From: Candidatus Coprenecus pullicola
Lineage (GTDB): Bacteria; Bacteroidota; Bacteroidia; Bacteroidales; UBA932
Direction: 5' to 3'
Assembly: GCA_018711925.1 (NCBI GenBank)
Contig: DVHR01000044.1
Span: 1-33,973, forward strand
Length of the DNA: 33,973 bases
Part shown: piece after piece, positions 6,626 through 14,102 of the stretch
Layout of the letters: each line of letters starts with the position of its first letter
How positions within the stretch are numbered: the stretch's first letter is position 1
The notes under the pieces: model-generated
Databases searched by the model: none
Told to the model about the DNA's origin: nothing
The model's input: only the letters and a program-made list of their open reading frames with translations
Position numbers and translations under genes: made by a program

Positions 6626-8722
6626 ATGGAGAAGGAGATCAGAATCAGACAACAGGACCGGAATGACTGCGCCGCCGCATGCGTCGCGTCAATATGTGCC
6701 CATTACGGGCTCAGGCTGCCCCTTATAAGGATACGGGAAGCCTGCGGGACAAGCGCGGAAGGCACCACCATGCAGGGAGTCATCGACGCCTGCGGCAAAC
6801 TGGGACTGGAAGCGGCCGGGCTCAAGGCGAAGGACAAGGACATAGAGAGTCTCCGGAAAGTAGACAGACCCGTAATACTGCATCTGGAGAAAAAAAACGG
6901 ATGGCTGCACTTCGTAGTCCTCTACGGGATGGACAAGGAGCATGCCCGGATCATGGACCCGGAGGACGGAAGGATGCACAGGAGCAGCCTGAAAGAACTG
7001 GAGGAGGAATGGAGCGGCTACATCATCGCCGTCACCCCTTCGCCGATGTTCAGGAAAGGGGACATGAGGACAGACATCTTCGGCCGGTTCAAGGACATTC
7101 TCACATTCTACAGAAAAGAGCTGACGCTGGTACTTGCCGGCTCGGCCGCCTACATAGCCGCCACGCTGAGCATATCCGTATTCCTGCAGAGGATCATCGA
7201 TTCAGTCATACCGGCGGGCAACCGCAACGGGCTGCTGACCGCAGGTGCGGTCATGATATGTCTTGCCCTGCTGTGCTGGTACATATCCTACGTAAGGTCC
7301 GTCCTGCTGGTACGCACCAGTATCAAGATAGACTGCCGCCTCATCACGGAATATTTCCGCAAGGTGTTCTCGTTGCCGCTGTCGTTCTTCAACTCCATGA
7401 GCAGCGGAGAGCTCAACTCCAGAGTATCCGACGCCTACCGCATACGGTCGTTCATCACCGAAAGGCTGCTGCTGATGACGATAAGCGTCATCACCCTGGC
7501 CATAGCCACCGCCGTGCTCATGACCTTCTACTGGAAACTCACACTGATCGTCCTGAGCTTCATACCGCTGTTCATCCTGCTGTACATAGTCTCGGACAGG
7601 CTCAACAGAAAGGTCAACCGGCGGATCATAGAGGAGAACGCCAGGTTCGAGCAGACCAGCATCGAGCAGCTCTCCGCGGCCAGGGACATAAAATATTTCA
7701 ACTCCGAGAAAGAGGCAGTAAGAAAGATAGAGACACAGTACTTCAGAACGGCATCCGCACTGTACGGCGGAGGAGTGCTGGCATCGGCCATCGGCTCCGT
7801 ATCCGACACTGTCAGCCGGGCGGTGTATCTTACGACCCTGCTTGCAGGAGCGTTTTTCGTACTGAACTCCGAGCTGACCGTAGGAGAACTGGTTTCCTTC
7901 ATATCCATGACCACTGTCTTCAGTTCTCCAGTAGTCCTGCTCATCGAGAGCAGCCGCGAGATCACCGAAGCCAGGATATCAGCGGAGAGGATATTCGACA
8001 TCCTGGACCTGGAAGGGGAAGACACCACAGGGACAGTACGTTTCCAGCCGACACAGGACGACATCATCGAGGCCAGAGACATCTGTTTCTCATTCCCCGG
8101 AAGAGAGCAGCTGCTGGAGGGACTTTCATTCAGGCTCCTTCCCGGGAAAGTCAATCTCATACTCGGAGCCAACGGCAGCGGCAAGAGCACCGTCGCGGCA
8201 CTGCTGATGCGCGGCTACGCTCCTCAGAGCGGAAGCATCACCGCCGGCGGCGTGGACATACAGACCATCCCGCTGGACACCTGGCGGAGATTCATCTCGA
8301 TAGTCCCGCAGAAGCCGGAAATATCCGACGGCAGCATCCTGGACAACATCGTAATGGGAGACAGGGACTACGACATGCGTTCCGTCACTGCCGTGTGCGC
8401 CATGGCCGGTCTGGCCCGCACGATAGAGAGACTGCCAGGCGGCATAACGGCCCATACTGGAGAGCATGGATGCAGACTGTCCGGGGGAGAGAGACAGAAG
8501 ATAGCCCTGGCCAGAGCCCTGTACCGCCAGCCCAAAGTACTGATTCTGGACGAGGCGGCCACATTTCTGGACCAGGAGAGCCGCAAAAGGCTGACTGACA
8601 CTATCTGTCTTCTTAAAGAGCACAATATCACGACAGTCCTGATATCCCACGAGGAGCAGGCACTGGACATTGCTGACAACATAATAGATCTATCACATAA
8701 GAACGCGCGTTCACAGGCGTAA
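6626..8722 (+). CDS. Peptidase C39-containing ABC exporter (PCAT, bacteriocin type)
   Basis: A single 698-aa chain that should cut double-glycine leaders and export the released peptides across the inner membrane as a homodimer. Residues 1-135 form a C39 cysteine protease: Gln9 (oxyanion), Cys15 in NDCAAAC, His95 in WLHFVV and Asp111 in IMDPEDG are all present, so the protease looks active. About residues 165-440 are the six-helix transmembrane domain. The nucleotide-binding domain has Walker A GANGSGKST (near 514), signature LSGGERQ (near 618), Walker B VLILDEAA (near 637) and the H-loop LISHEE (near 672). The length fits the family (about 700). The two GG-leader precursors lie directly downstream, which indicates its substrates. 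No modification enzyme accompanies it. Family call is firm; the substrate link is inference from position and motifs. Confidence 0.95.
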   Translation: MEKEIRIRQQDRNDCAAACVASICAHYGLRLPLIRIREACGTSAEGTTMQGVIDACGKLGLEAAGLKAKDKDIESLRKVDRPVILHLEKKNGWLHFVVLYGMDKEHARIMDPEDGRMHRSSLKELEEEWSGYIIAVTPSPMFRKGDMRTDIFGRFKDILTFYRKELTLVLAGSAAYIAATLSISVFLQRIIDSVIPAGNRNGLLTAGAVMICLALLCWYISYVRSVLLVRTSIKIDCRLITEYFRKVFSLPLSFFNSMSSGELNSRVSDAYRIRSFITERLLLMTISVITLAIATAVLMTFYWKLTLIVLSFIPLFILLYIVSDRLNRKVNRRIIEENARFEQTSIEQLSAARDIKYFNSEKEAVRKIETQYFRTASALYGGGVLASAIGSVSDTVSRAVYLTTLLAGAFFVLNSELTVGELVSFISMTTVFSSPVVLLIESSREITEARISAERIFDILDLEGEDTTGTVRFQPTQDDIIEARDICFSFPGREQLLEGLSFRLLPGKVNLILGANGSGKSTVAALLMRGYAPQSGSITAGGVDIQTIPLDTWRRFISIVPQKPEISDGSILDNIVMGDRDYDMRSVTAVCAMAGLARTIERLPGGITAHTGEHGCRLSGGERQKIALARALYRQPKVLILDEAATFLDQESRKRLTDTICLLKEHNITTVLISHEEQALDIADNIIDLSHKNARSQA

Positions 8723-8746
8723 GCCGCAGCGCCTTTTATCTGCGGC
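8723..8746 (+). promoter_or_regulatory. Intercistronic hairpin before the precursor genes
   Basis: GCCGCAG (8723-8729) pairs perfectly with CTGCGGC (8740-8746) around a 10-base loop, starting right after the exporter stop codon. No T-run follows, so it does not look like a terminator. It may stabilise or mark a processing point in the mRNA, raising precursor levels over the exporter; this is inference. Confidence 0.5.
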
Positions 8747-8768
8747 ACAACATTAAACATCTAACATC

Positions 8769-8957
8769 ATGGAAAGAATTATTCAAAGGTATGAGGGGTT
8801 TGAATGTGTTAATTCTGACCTTTGCGCAACCGTCCGCGGAGGCGCGGGCCTATGGGGCAAAATCGTAAAGTTCTTCGCTGACAACTTCGACCAGTTCCTG
8901 CTTGGCTTCGTCGAAGGATGGACAGGACAGGAGATTGTCGGTTCCTTAACTAAATAA
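8769..8957 (+). CDS. Double-glycine leader peptide A (putative two-peptide bacteriocin)
   Basis: A 62-aa precursor. The leader (residues 1-25) ends in SDLCATVRGG, with hydrophobic Val at -4, Cys at -7 and Val at -12 relative to the cut, the spacing read by C39 peptidases. The 37-aa core begins AGLWGKIVKFF, is aromatic and amphipathic, has net charge about -1 (three Lys, four acidic) and holds a GxxxG motif (GFVEG), the helix-contact motif of class IIb two-peptide bacteriocins. There is no cysteine in the core, so lanthionine or disulfide formation is excluded there. It lies 46 bases after the exporter and 10 bases before peptide B. It does not resemble the bacteroidetocin family as far as I can recall. 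A non-toxic signal peptide is the main alternative. Confidence 0.75.
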   Translation: MERIIQRYEGFECVNSDLCATVRGGAGLWGKIVKFFADNFDQFLLGFVEGWTGQEIVGSLTK

Positions 8958-8967
8958 AACAGTGGCC

Positions 8968-9144
8968 ATGGAACAGTTCATCACACTCAGACGAAGCGAG
9001 ACCTGCGCTGTCATCGGCGGCGGGACAAATACGACTGAAGGAAGAGTTGCCCGCATGTTGGGCCGCCTTGTAGGCGCCGCTCTGAGGGCTCTTTACGACT
9101 TACTCCGAAACGGCAAGAAGCCACAAGCCGCACCTGCATTCTAG
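8968..9144 (+). CDS. Double-glycine leader peptide B (partner of peptide A)
   Basis: A 58-aa precursor with start at ATG 8968; a GTG at 8962 would add two residues. The leader (1-19) ends in SETCAVIGGG and aligns without gaps to the leader of peptide A (Ser -10, acidic -9, Cys -7, Ala -6, aliphatic -4, Gly-Gly). The 39-aa core starts TNTTEGRVARM and is strongly cationic (five Arg and two Lys against one Glu and one Asp, net about +5). It has a GxxxG motif (GRLVG) inside a likely amphipathic helix (about core residues 7-28) and a flexible tail KKPQAAPAF. There is no core cysteine. Opposite charge to A, matching leaders and adjacency suggest that the two act as a pair. The cut could lie one glycine earlier. 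Confidence 0.75.
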   Translation: MEQFITLRRSETCAVIGGGTNTTEGRVARMLGRLVGAALRALYDLLRNGKKPQAAPAF

Positions 9145-9152
9145 CATTCATC

Positions 9153-9211
9153 GGGCCTGCCTGCGGATAACGGTCCCGGACAGGCCCTTTATCAGTAATT
9201 TTATTATTTTT
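9153..9211 (+). terminator. Probable terminator after the precursor genes
   Basis: GGGCCTG (9153-9159) pairs with CAGGCCC (9181-9187) around a loop containing further G/C pairing, followed by a T-rich stretch (9188-9211). It lies nine bases after the peptide B stop. The tail is interrupted by A bases, so termination may be partial. Confidence 0.55.
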
Positions 9212-9212
9212 G
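9205..9212 (+). promoter_or_regulatory. -7 box of the tolC-hlyD-tsaB unit
   Basis: TATTTTTG fits TAnnTTTG exactly and would start transcription about 20 bases before the ATG at 9239. A clear -33 TTTG is lacking. It suggests that the channel and adaptor genes can be expressed separately from the exporter and precursors. Confidence 0.45.
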
Positions 9213-9238
9213 TATCCGTTTTAACAGCACAGACAGGC

Positions 9239-10579
9239 ATGAGCCGCATAAGACATATCCTGATTGCAGTTCTGACACTGACACTCTCCCCTGCCCTAAG
9301 AGCACAGGAGACATGGACTCTGGATAGATGCATCGAATATGCCTGGAGCAACAACCTGTCCATCAAGCAGCAGAACATCGAGGTCTCCCGAAGCGAGGTC
9401 CAGCTGCTTCAGGACAAGCTGGACTTTGCTCCAAGCCTCAATGTCTCTTTCGGACACAATCTCAACTGGGGCCGCTCGGTAGACCTCCAGAACCTGGAAA
9501 TCATACACAACAAGCTCTCCCAGAGCACTAGCGCGTCAGCAAATGCCTCAATATACCTGCTGGACGGCCTGTCAAAGCTGTACGGTCTTAAAAGCAGCCG
9601 GAAAAGTCTGGAGATATCCATTCAGGAAGTCGAGAGGCTCAAGGACGAGATATCCGTCTCCATCGCCAAGAGCTACCTGCAGATACTTCTTGCCCGGGAG
9701 ATACTTGCCGCTGCGGAAGAGAGTTTCCATTCGCTCCAGGAGCAGAGAGACAGGACCCGACTGCTGGTAGAAGCCGGCAGTCAGCCCTACACTTCCCTGC
9801 TGGACATCGAGTCCCAGCTGGCCTCCGAGAGAGTGCAGGTCGTCACGGCCGAGAGCCAGGTCAGGAACAACACTCTGGCCCTGCAGCAGCTGCTGGACCT
9901 GAAGTACAGTCCGGACTTCCGGATAGCCGTACCGGATATCGACTACATCATACAGGGATACACTGCCGACAATATCGATGATATATACGCCGGAGCTCTG
10001 TCCATGCCTGTGATACAGAGTGCCAGACTGGCCCTGGACAAAGGAGAGCTGGACCTGAAGTCAGCCAAAGGCCAGTTCTATCCGAAGATCTCCCTGGCCG
10101 CAAGTTACGGGACGTTCTACAGTTCCTCCACTTTCGCACCGGACGGAAGCGTATATCCGTTCTTCGAGCAGTTCCGGGACAACATCAATCCGTCCATAAG
10201 CTTAGGTCTCAGCATTCCCATATTCAACAACTGGAGCGTCAGGGCCAACGTCAGAAACGCCAGACTGGCCAAAGAGAGCCTGGAGCTGGAGCTAAGGGCC
10301 AAGGAGCAGACCCTTTACAAGGAGATACAGACCGCCGTGACTGAAGCTGAGACCTATTACCGTCAGATGGAGGCAGCCGAGGCCAATGTCGCATCCATGC
10401 AGGAGTCATTCCGGTATGTGGAGGAGAAGTTCAACGCCGGAGCCCTGAACAGCACCGACTATACCGTTGCGAGGACCAACCTGCTTAAAGCCAGGTCTGA
10501 ATACCTACAGGCAAAATACCAGTTCATATTCCAGCTGAAAATCATAGACTTTTACAAAGGAATACCTATGTCGCTATAA
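9239..10579 (+). CDS. TolC family outer-membrane efflux/export channel
   Basis: A 446-aa outer-membrane factor forming the trimeric channel of tripartite exporters. Residues 1-23 are a Sec signal peptide (hydrophobic HILIAVLTLTL, cut near LRAQ). The mature protein starts WTLDRCIEYAWSNN, the classic OEP opening, and shows the two-fold repeat of long helical segments with beta-strand parts (SLNVSFGHNLNWG near 65-78 and SPSISLGLSIPIF near 318-331). It lacks a lipobox cysteine, so it is not an NodT-type lipoprotein. The adaptor gene follows two bases later. With the exporter upstream it could build a type I secretion route for the small peptides; alternatively tolC and hlyD are an efflux pair whose pump is elsewhere, because this unit has its own promoter. 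Confidence 0.92.
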   Translation: MSRIRHILIAVLTLTLSPALRAQETWTLDRCIEYAWSNNLSIKQQNIEVSRSEVQLLQDKLDFAPSLNVSFGHNLNWGRSVDLQNLEIIHNKLSQSTSASANASIYLLDGLSKLYGLKSSRKSLEISIQEVERLKDEISVSIAKSYLQILLAREILAAAEESFHSLQEQRDRTRLLVEAGSQPYTSLLDIESQLASERVQVVTAESQVRNNTLALQQLLDLKYSPDFRIAVPDIDYIIQGYTADNIDDIYAGALSMPVIQSARLALDKGELDLKSAKGQFYPKISLAASYGTFYSSSTFAPDGSVYPFFEQFRDNINPSISLGLSIPIFNNWSVRANVRNARLAKESLELELRAKEQTLYKEIQTAVTEAETYYRQMEAAEANVASMQESFRYVEEKFNAGALNSTDYTVARTNLLKARSEYLQAKYQFIFQLKIIDFYKGIPMSL

Positions 10580-10581
10580 TT

Positions 10582-11802
10582 ATGGGAAAGAAAAGGAAAG
10601 GCATAAGATACACACTGTCAACTATGGCCGTAATCGTGGCTGCTGTCGCCATGTACGCTCTGCTTAGGACTGACACGGGAGAGCCGGTCGTCATCAGCCG
10701 TCCGACGAGAGAGACCATCATTGAGAGGATACCCGCAAACGGGAAGATACGTCCCGTCACGGAAGTAAAAATAAGCCCGGATGTCTCAGGAGAGATCATC
10801 GAGCTCAACGTGGACGAGGGCGACAGAGTCCGGAAAGGAGACCTCATCATCAAGATCAGGCAGGACGTATACATCTCCTTAAAAGACAGGGCCGAGGCAT
10901 CCCTCAACTCCACGAAGGCCCAGTACCGTCAGCAGAAAGCCGCTTTTGATCAGGCTGAGCAGAATTACAACCGCAACCGGGACCTCTACGAGAAACGTGC
11001 CATCTCCCTGCAGGAGTTCGAGGCCAGCACCGCTGAGTACGGGATGGCTGCGGAACAGCTGAAGGCCGCAGAGTACAACATTGAAAGTGCCACGGCATCA
11101 TTAAGCGAGGCCGAGGAGAACCTGATCAGGACCGTCATATACTCCCCTATCGACGGCATCATATCCAGCCTTAGCGTAGAGAAAGGAGAAAGGGTCGTGG
11201 GCACATCCCAGATGGCCGGAACCGAGATGCTCAGGATCGCCGACTTCAATATGATGGAGGTGCTCGTGGATGTCAACGAGAACGACATCATCCGCATAAC
11301 AAAAGGTGACACAGCCGACATAGACGTGGACGCTTATCCCGGCAGGACTTTCAAGGGCGTTGTCACACAGATCGCCAACTCGGCGAAGAACCTTACGGCA
11401 GCCACGTCCGCCCTTACGGACGTAACCAACTTCGAGGTCAGGATCCGGCTGCTGCCTGCATCCTATGCTGACCTGCTGGAAAACGACCCCATCCCGTTCA
11501 GGCCCGGCATGTCCGCCTCCGTGGAGATAGAGACTGACAGACAGGACAATGCCCTGACAGTACCCCTGCAGGCCGTCACTTCCGAAGAGTGCTTATTCAC
11601 ATACGACCCGTCCACGGCCACCGTCTGCTCCGTCAAAGTAAGCACGGGCATCCAGAGCATAGAGAAGATTCAGATAACAGGAGGCCTGGAAGAAGCGGAC
11701 TCACTCTGGATTGTAACCGGACCGTACAGCACGGTAAACAGAGTGCTGGAGGACGGGATGAAAGTCAACGCTGAAATTAACCACAATGAGAATGAACAAT
11801 AA
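10582..11802 (+). CDS. HlyD/MacA-type periplasmic adaptor (membrane fusion protein)
   Basis: A 406-aa adaptor linking an inner-membrane transporter to the TolC-type channel. One N-terminal transmembrane anchor (about residues 9-27) precedes a split lipoyl/biotinyl-like domain (KISPDVSGEIIELNVDEG near 62-79; the second half VIYSPIDGIISSLSVEKG near 187-204) flanking a coiled-coil hairpin (about 90-185). Beta-barrel and membrane-proximal domains follow. The architecture is nearer MacA/RND-associated adaptors than the long-coil HlyD proteins that usually serve C39 exporters. The adjacent tolC start-stop spacing is two bases, so they are cotranscribed, and the 3' end overlaps tsaB. In many Bacteroidota such a pair is followed by a MacB-type ABC pump; none is here, leaving the C39 exporter as the nearest inner-membrane partner. 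That pairing is inferred. Confidence 0.9.
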   Translation: MGKKRKGIRYTLSTMAVIVAAVAMYALLRTDTGEPVVISRPTRETIIERIPANGKIRPVTEVKISPDVSGEIIELNVDEGDRVRKGDLIIKIRQDVYISLKDRAEASLNSTKAQYRQQKAAFDQAEQNYNRNRDLYEKRAISLQEFEASTAEYGMAAEQLKAAEYNIESATASLSEAEENLIRTVIYSPIDGIISSLSVEKGERVVGTSQMAGTEMLRIADFNMMEVLVDVNENDIIRITKGDTADIDVDAYPGRTFKGVVTQIANSAKNLTAATSALTDVTNFEVRIRLLPASYADLLENDPIPFRPGMSASVEIETDRQDNALTVPLQAVTSEECLFTYDPSTATVCSVKVSTGIQSIEKIQITGGLEEADSLWIVTGPYSTVNRVLEDGMKVNAEINHNENEQ

Positions 11803-12520
11803 TATACTGCTTATCGAAACGGCTACGGACGCATGTTCCGCCGCCATAACCGACGGAAACGGTATCATATCCTCATACCGCACGTCCGAGCCTAAAAGCC
11901 AGGCCTCCGGGCTTGCGCCCATGATTCAAAAGGTGATGAATGAAGCCGGTCTTTCCGCCAAGGAACTGTCGGCCGTGGCCGTCAGCTCCGGACCGGGTTC
12001 CTACACAGGACTCCGGGTGGGCGTATCGACCGCAAAGGGTATATGCTTCGGGGCAGGCCTGCCGCTTATCGCTGTCGAGACCCTGGAAGCAATAGCCTGC
12101 AAAATTCTAGGTAGCACGGACATATCCGCCGATACCCTGATCATTCCCATGATTGATGCCAGAAGGATGGAGGTATACACGGCCCTGTTCGACTCCTCAG
12201 GGCACAGGATATCCGACACAGAAGCCGTCATCCTTGAGCCGGACACATTCGCCGGAAAGATAAGCGAATACGGACACCTGATATTCACCGGAGACGGAGC
12301 TGGGAAATACAGGCAGGTCATCAATCCTGAGTACCTGGACAGATGCACGTTCATAGCAAGCCATCCTGATGCCGCATATATGGCGGAACCGGCCTGCAGG
12401 GCCTACAAAGAAAAACGGTTCGAGGATGTGGCCTACTTCGAACCGTTCTATCTCAAAGAATTTATCGCAGCCAGTCCGTCCAGGAAACTGGACGCCGTCC
12501 TGCACCCGGACAGATCATAG
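11786..12520 (+). CDS. tsaB: tRNA threonylcarbamoyladenosine biosynthesis protein TsaB
   Basis: TsaB is an ASKHA-fold partner that forms a heterodimer with TsaD to make t6A37 on ANN-decoding tRNAs. The 244-aa product shows the family start ILLIETATDACSAAI and the signature SSGPGSYTGLRVGVSTAKG (about residues 67-85) with the P-loop-like GPGSYTGLR. The remaining C-terminal half is variable, as usual. The start at 11786 overlaps the adaptor gene by 17 bases (a second ATG lies two codons later), so translation is coupled to hlyD. The stop overlaps the convergent thioredoxin-like gene by six bases. Attachment of a housekeeping tRNA gene to an export unit is probably a matter of synteny and not of function. 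Confidence 0.95.
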   Translation: MRMNNNILLIETATDACSAAITDGNGIISSYRTSEPKSQASGLAPMIQKVMNEAGLSAKELSAVAVSSGPGSYTGLRVGVSTAKGICFGAGLPLIAVETLEAIACKILGSTDISADTLIIPMIDARRMEVYTALFDSSGHRISDTEAVILEPDTFAGKISEYGHLIFTGDGAGKYRQVINPEYLDRCTFIASHPDAAYMAEPACRAYKEKRFEDVAYFEPFYLKEFIAASPSRKLDAVLHPDRS

Positions 12521-13684
12521 CAGACGGCTTATCTCCTTTCCCAGCATATCAGTCTCGAAGAGATCCCTTGCCGTTATCTCTCCGTCACGTGAGATGATGA
12601 ACATGGCCGGCAGCTGCGAGACGTTGTACATCATTGCAGCCGTGGACGATGCTCCGGAAGGATCGCAGACACTGATCCAGGGCAACTCCTGCTCCTTGAC
12701 CTGCATGGCCCACGCAGTCTTGTCCTGGGTCAGGGCCACCTGGTATATCTCCAGGCCACGGCGACTGTACTTCTCATAAAGCTCTTTCAACCCGACATTG
12801 AAGATACGCTGCTCCATCACCGATGGCTCCCAGAAATACAGCACTATGACTTTACCTTTAAGGGATGTCAGACTACGTTCTTCTCCGTTTGCATCAGTCA
12901 GGACAATCTCCGGAAAGTCCACTTCCTCCGCGTCTGAGAGGATGTTCCCCATATCCATTATATTGCGTCTGGACTGAATCTCATCCGCAAGGGCGGCCAG
13001 ATATGGAGACACCGGATAGACAGTATGGAGAGTATCATATACCTGCTCCATGATAAGTGCGTCGGTCGCCTCCGAGAATATCCGCTGGCCGTTCGGAGCC
13101 ACCTGATACAGTACCGGAATCACCGTCATCGAGCCCTTATGCCGCAACACATAACGCAGGGCGTCCTGTTTACGGCGCACATACAGCATTCCCAATTCGC
13201 GTCTGAGAGCGGAACTTCTGCCTACATTCTCCTCCGCCTCAGCTGAAGATATCTCCGCGAACAGAGAATCGAACCTATGATTGAAAGTCCGGATACCGTC
13301 ATTCACCTCCTGCATCAATGCTGACTCATCCGAGCCGTCTATCAAGACATCTGAGGGCTCTGACCAGCCGGCTGTAACACTTACCCTGTCCCTTTCCTGC
13401 AGAAGCAGAGAGACCACTCCGTCCTTACCGTAAGTCAGATATATGAACTCGGGCGAGCCTGTGCCGACCGTCACACGGCATTCCGTTTTACCACCGGAGG
13501 TATAGACAGTATCCAGCACCTGCATCTCATTCAACGCCAGACGTGAGACCACCACCTGAGTACTGTCGGGAGCACCTTCCAGCGTAAGACTTATACGCGC
13601 TGTATCCTTGTCTCCGCACATCGTCATAAGAGTCACGAGCAAAGGCAGGGCGAATATACAAATCCAGTAGTACCTCGATCTCAT
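12515..13684 (-). CDS. Thioredoxin-fold lipoprotein lacking the CxxC (TlpA-like, DUF4369-type N-terminus)
   Basis: A 389-aa predicted lipoprotein: MRSRYYW start, hydrophobic stretch, and a cysteine at about residue 23 (TMC, a weak lipobox). I prefer ATG 13684, just after the HIT stop, over 13702. Residues about 28-125 form a beta-rich domain of the DUF4369 kind found before thioredoxin domains in Bacteroidota; 130-250 are helical; about 255-385 are an AhpC/TlpA-like thioredoxin fold (FPEIVLTDANGEERSLTSL, then GKVIVLYFWEPS, later SQLPAMFIISRDGEI). The usual WCxxC is replaced by WEPSVM, so disulfide exchange is not expected, though the cis-Pro (LPA) is kept. It closes the greA-HIT operon. Role unknown; a binding or structural periplasmic role is a guess. 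Confidence 0.82.
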   Translation of the reverse strand: MRSRYYWICIFALPLLVTLMTMCGDKDTARISLTLEGAPDSTQVVVSRLALNEMQVLDTVYTSGGKTECRVTVGTGSPEFIYLTYGKDGVVSLLLQERDRVSVTAGWSEPSDVLIDGSDESALMQEVNDGIRTFNHRFDSLFAEISSAEAEENVGRSSALRRELGMLYVRRKQDALRYVLRHKGSMTVIPVLYQVAPNGQRIFSEATDALIMEQVYDTLHTVYPVSPYLAALADEIQSRRNIMDMGNILSDAEEVDFPEIVLTDANGEERSLTSLKGKVIVLYFWEPSVMEQRIFNVGLKELYEKYSRRGLEIYQVALTQDKTAWAMQVKEQELPWISVCDPSGASSTAAMMYNVSQLPAMFIISRDGEITARDLFETDMLGKEISRLL

Positions 13685-13688
13685 AGAC

Positions 13689-14090
13689 TCAGAGTTTTGC
13701 ATATTCTGCGGCTATGGATGCGGATATCTCCTTGAAACGCTCGGGTGTGAGTTCCAACTTCTTCTTCCTGAAATCCAGGTCGCCTTCCGTCTCCAGCGGG
13801 ACCAGGTGGATGTGGGCATGAGGCACTTCCATCCCGAGGACAGCCACTCCTACCCTCTTGCAGGGCACTGCGGACCGTACCGCAACGGCCACCTTACGGG
13901 CAAACAGCATCAACTCCGCATACAAAGCCTCGTCGAGGTCAAACAGATAATCGACTTCCTTCTTGGGTATCACCAGAGTGTGTCCCTCCTTCAGAGGACT
14001 GATATCCAGAAACGCATAGCAGTGCTCCGTTTCGGCCACCTTGTAGGAAGGTATCTCCCCATTGACTATTTTAGTAAAGACAGACGCCAT
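13689..14090 (-). CDS. HIT family nucleotide-binding protein
   Basis: Histidine-triad hydrolase of the HINT type, acting on purine nucleoside phosphoramidates or related nucleotides in the cytoplasm. The 133-aa product carries FTKIVNGEIPSYKV at the start, GHTLVIPKKE near 37-46 and the catalytic triad HAHIHLVPL (His91, His93, His95). The length agrees with the family. It lies 12 bases after greA and four bases before the preferred start of the lipoprotein gene, so the three form one operon. Physiological substrate unknown. Confidence 0.94.
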   Translation of the reverse strand: MASVFTKIVNGEIPSYKVAETEHCYAFLDISPLKEGHTLVIPKKEVDYLFDLDEALYAELMLFARKVAVAVRSAVPCKRVGVAVLGMEVPHAHIHLVPLETEGDLDFRKKKLELTPERFKEISASIAAEYAKL

Positions 14091-14102
14091 AATCCAACTG
14101 AT

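Noticed and set aside
6679..8598. A 639-codon open frame on the plus strand inside the exporter gene
   Set aside because: It is the +1/+2 shadow of the GC-rich exporter gene; its translation is rich in Arg/His/Gly/Gln with no motif, while the main frame has all the expected domains.
8769..9144. Lanthipeptide, sactipeptide or other modified-peptide precursors
   Set aside because: Cores contain no cysteine and no LanB/LanM, radical SAM, YcaO or ATP-grasp gene is present in the window.
9296..9770. Several short frames on both strands inside tolC
   Set aside because: Out-of-frame shadows without start context; the TolC frame has a signal peptide and family motifs throughout.
9239..11802. A complete MacAB-TolC efflux operon
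   Set aside because: No MacB gene is adjacent to the adaptor; the permease at 29129-31462 is far away, on the other strand and lacks the ATPase.
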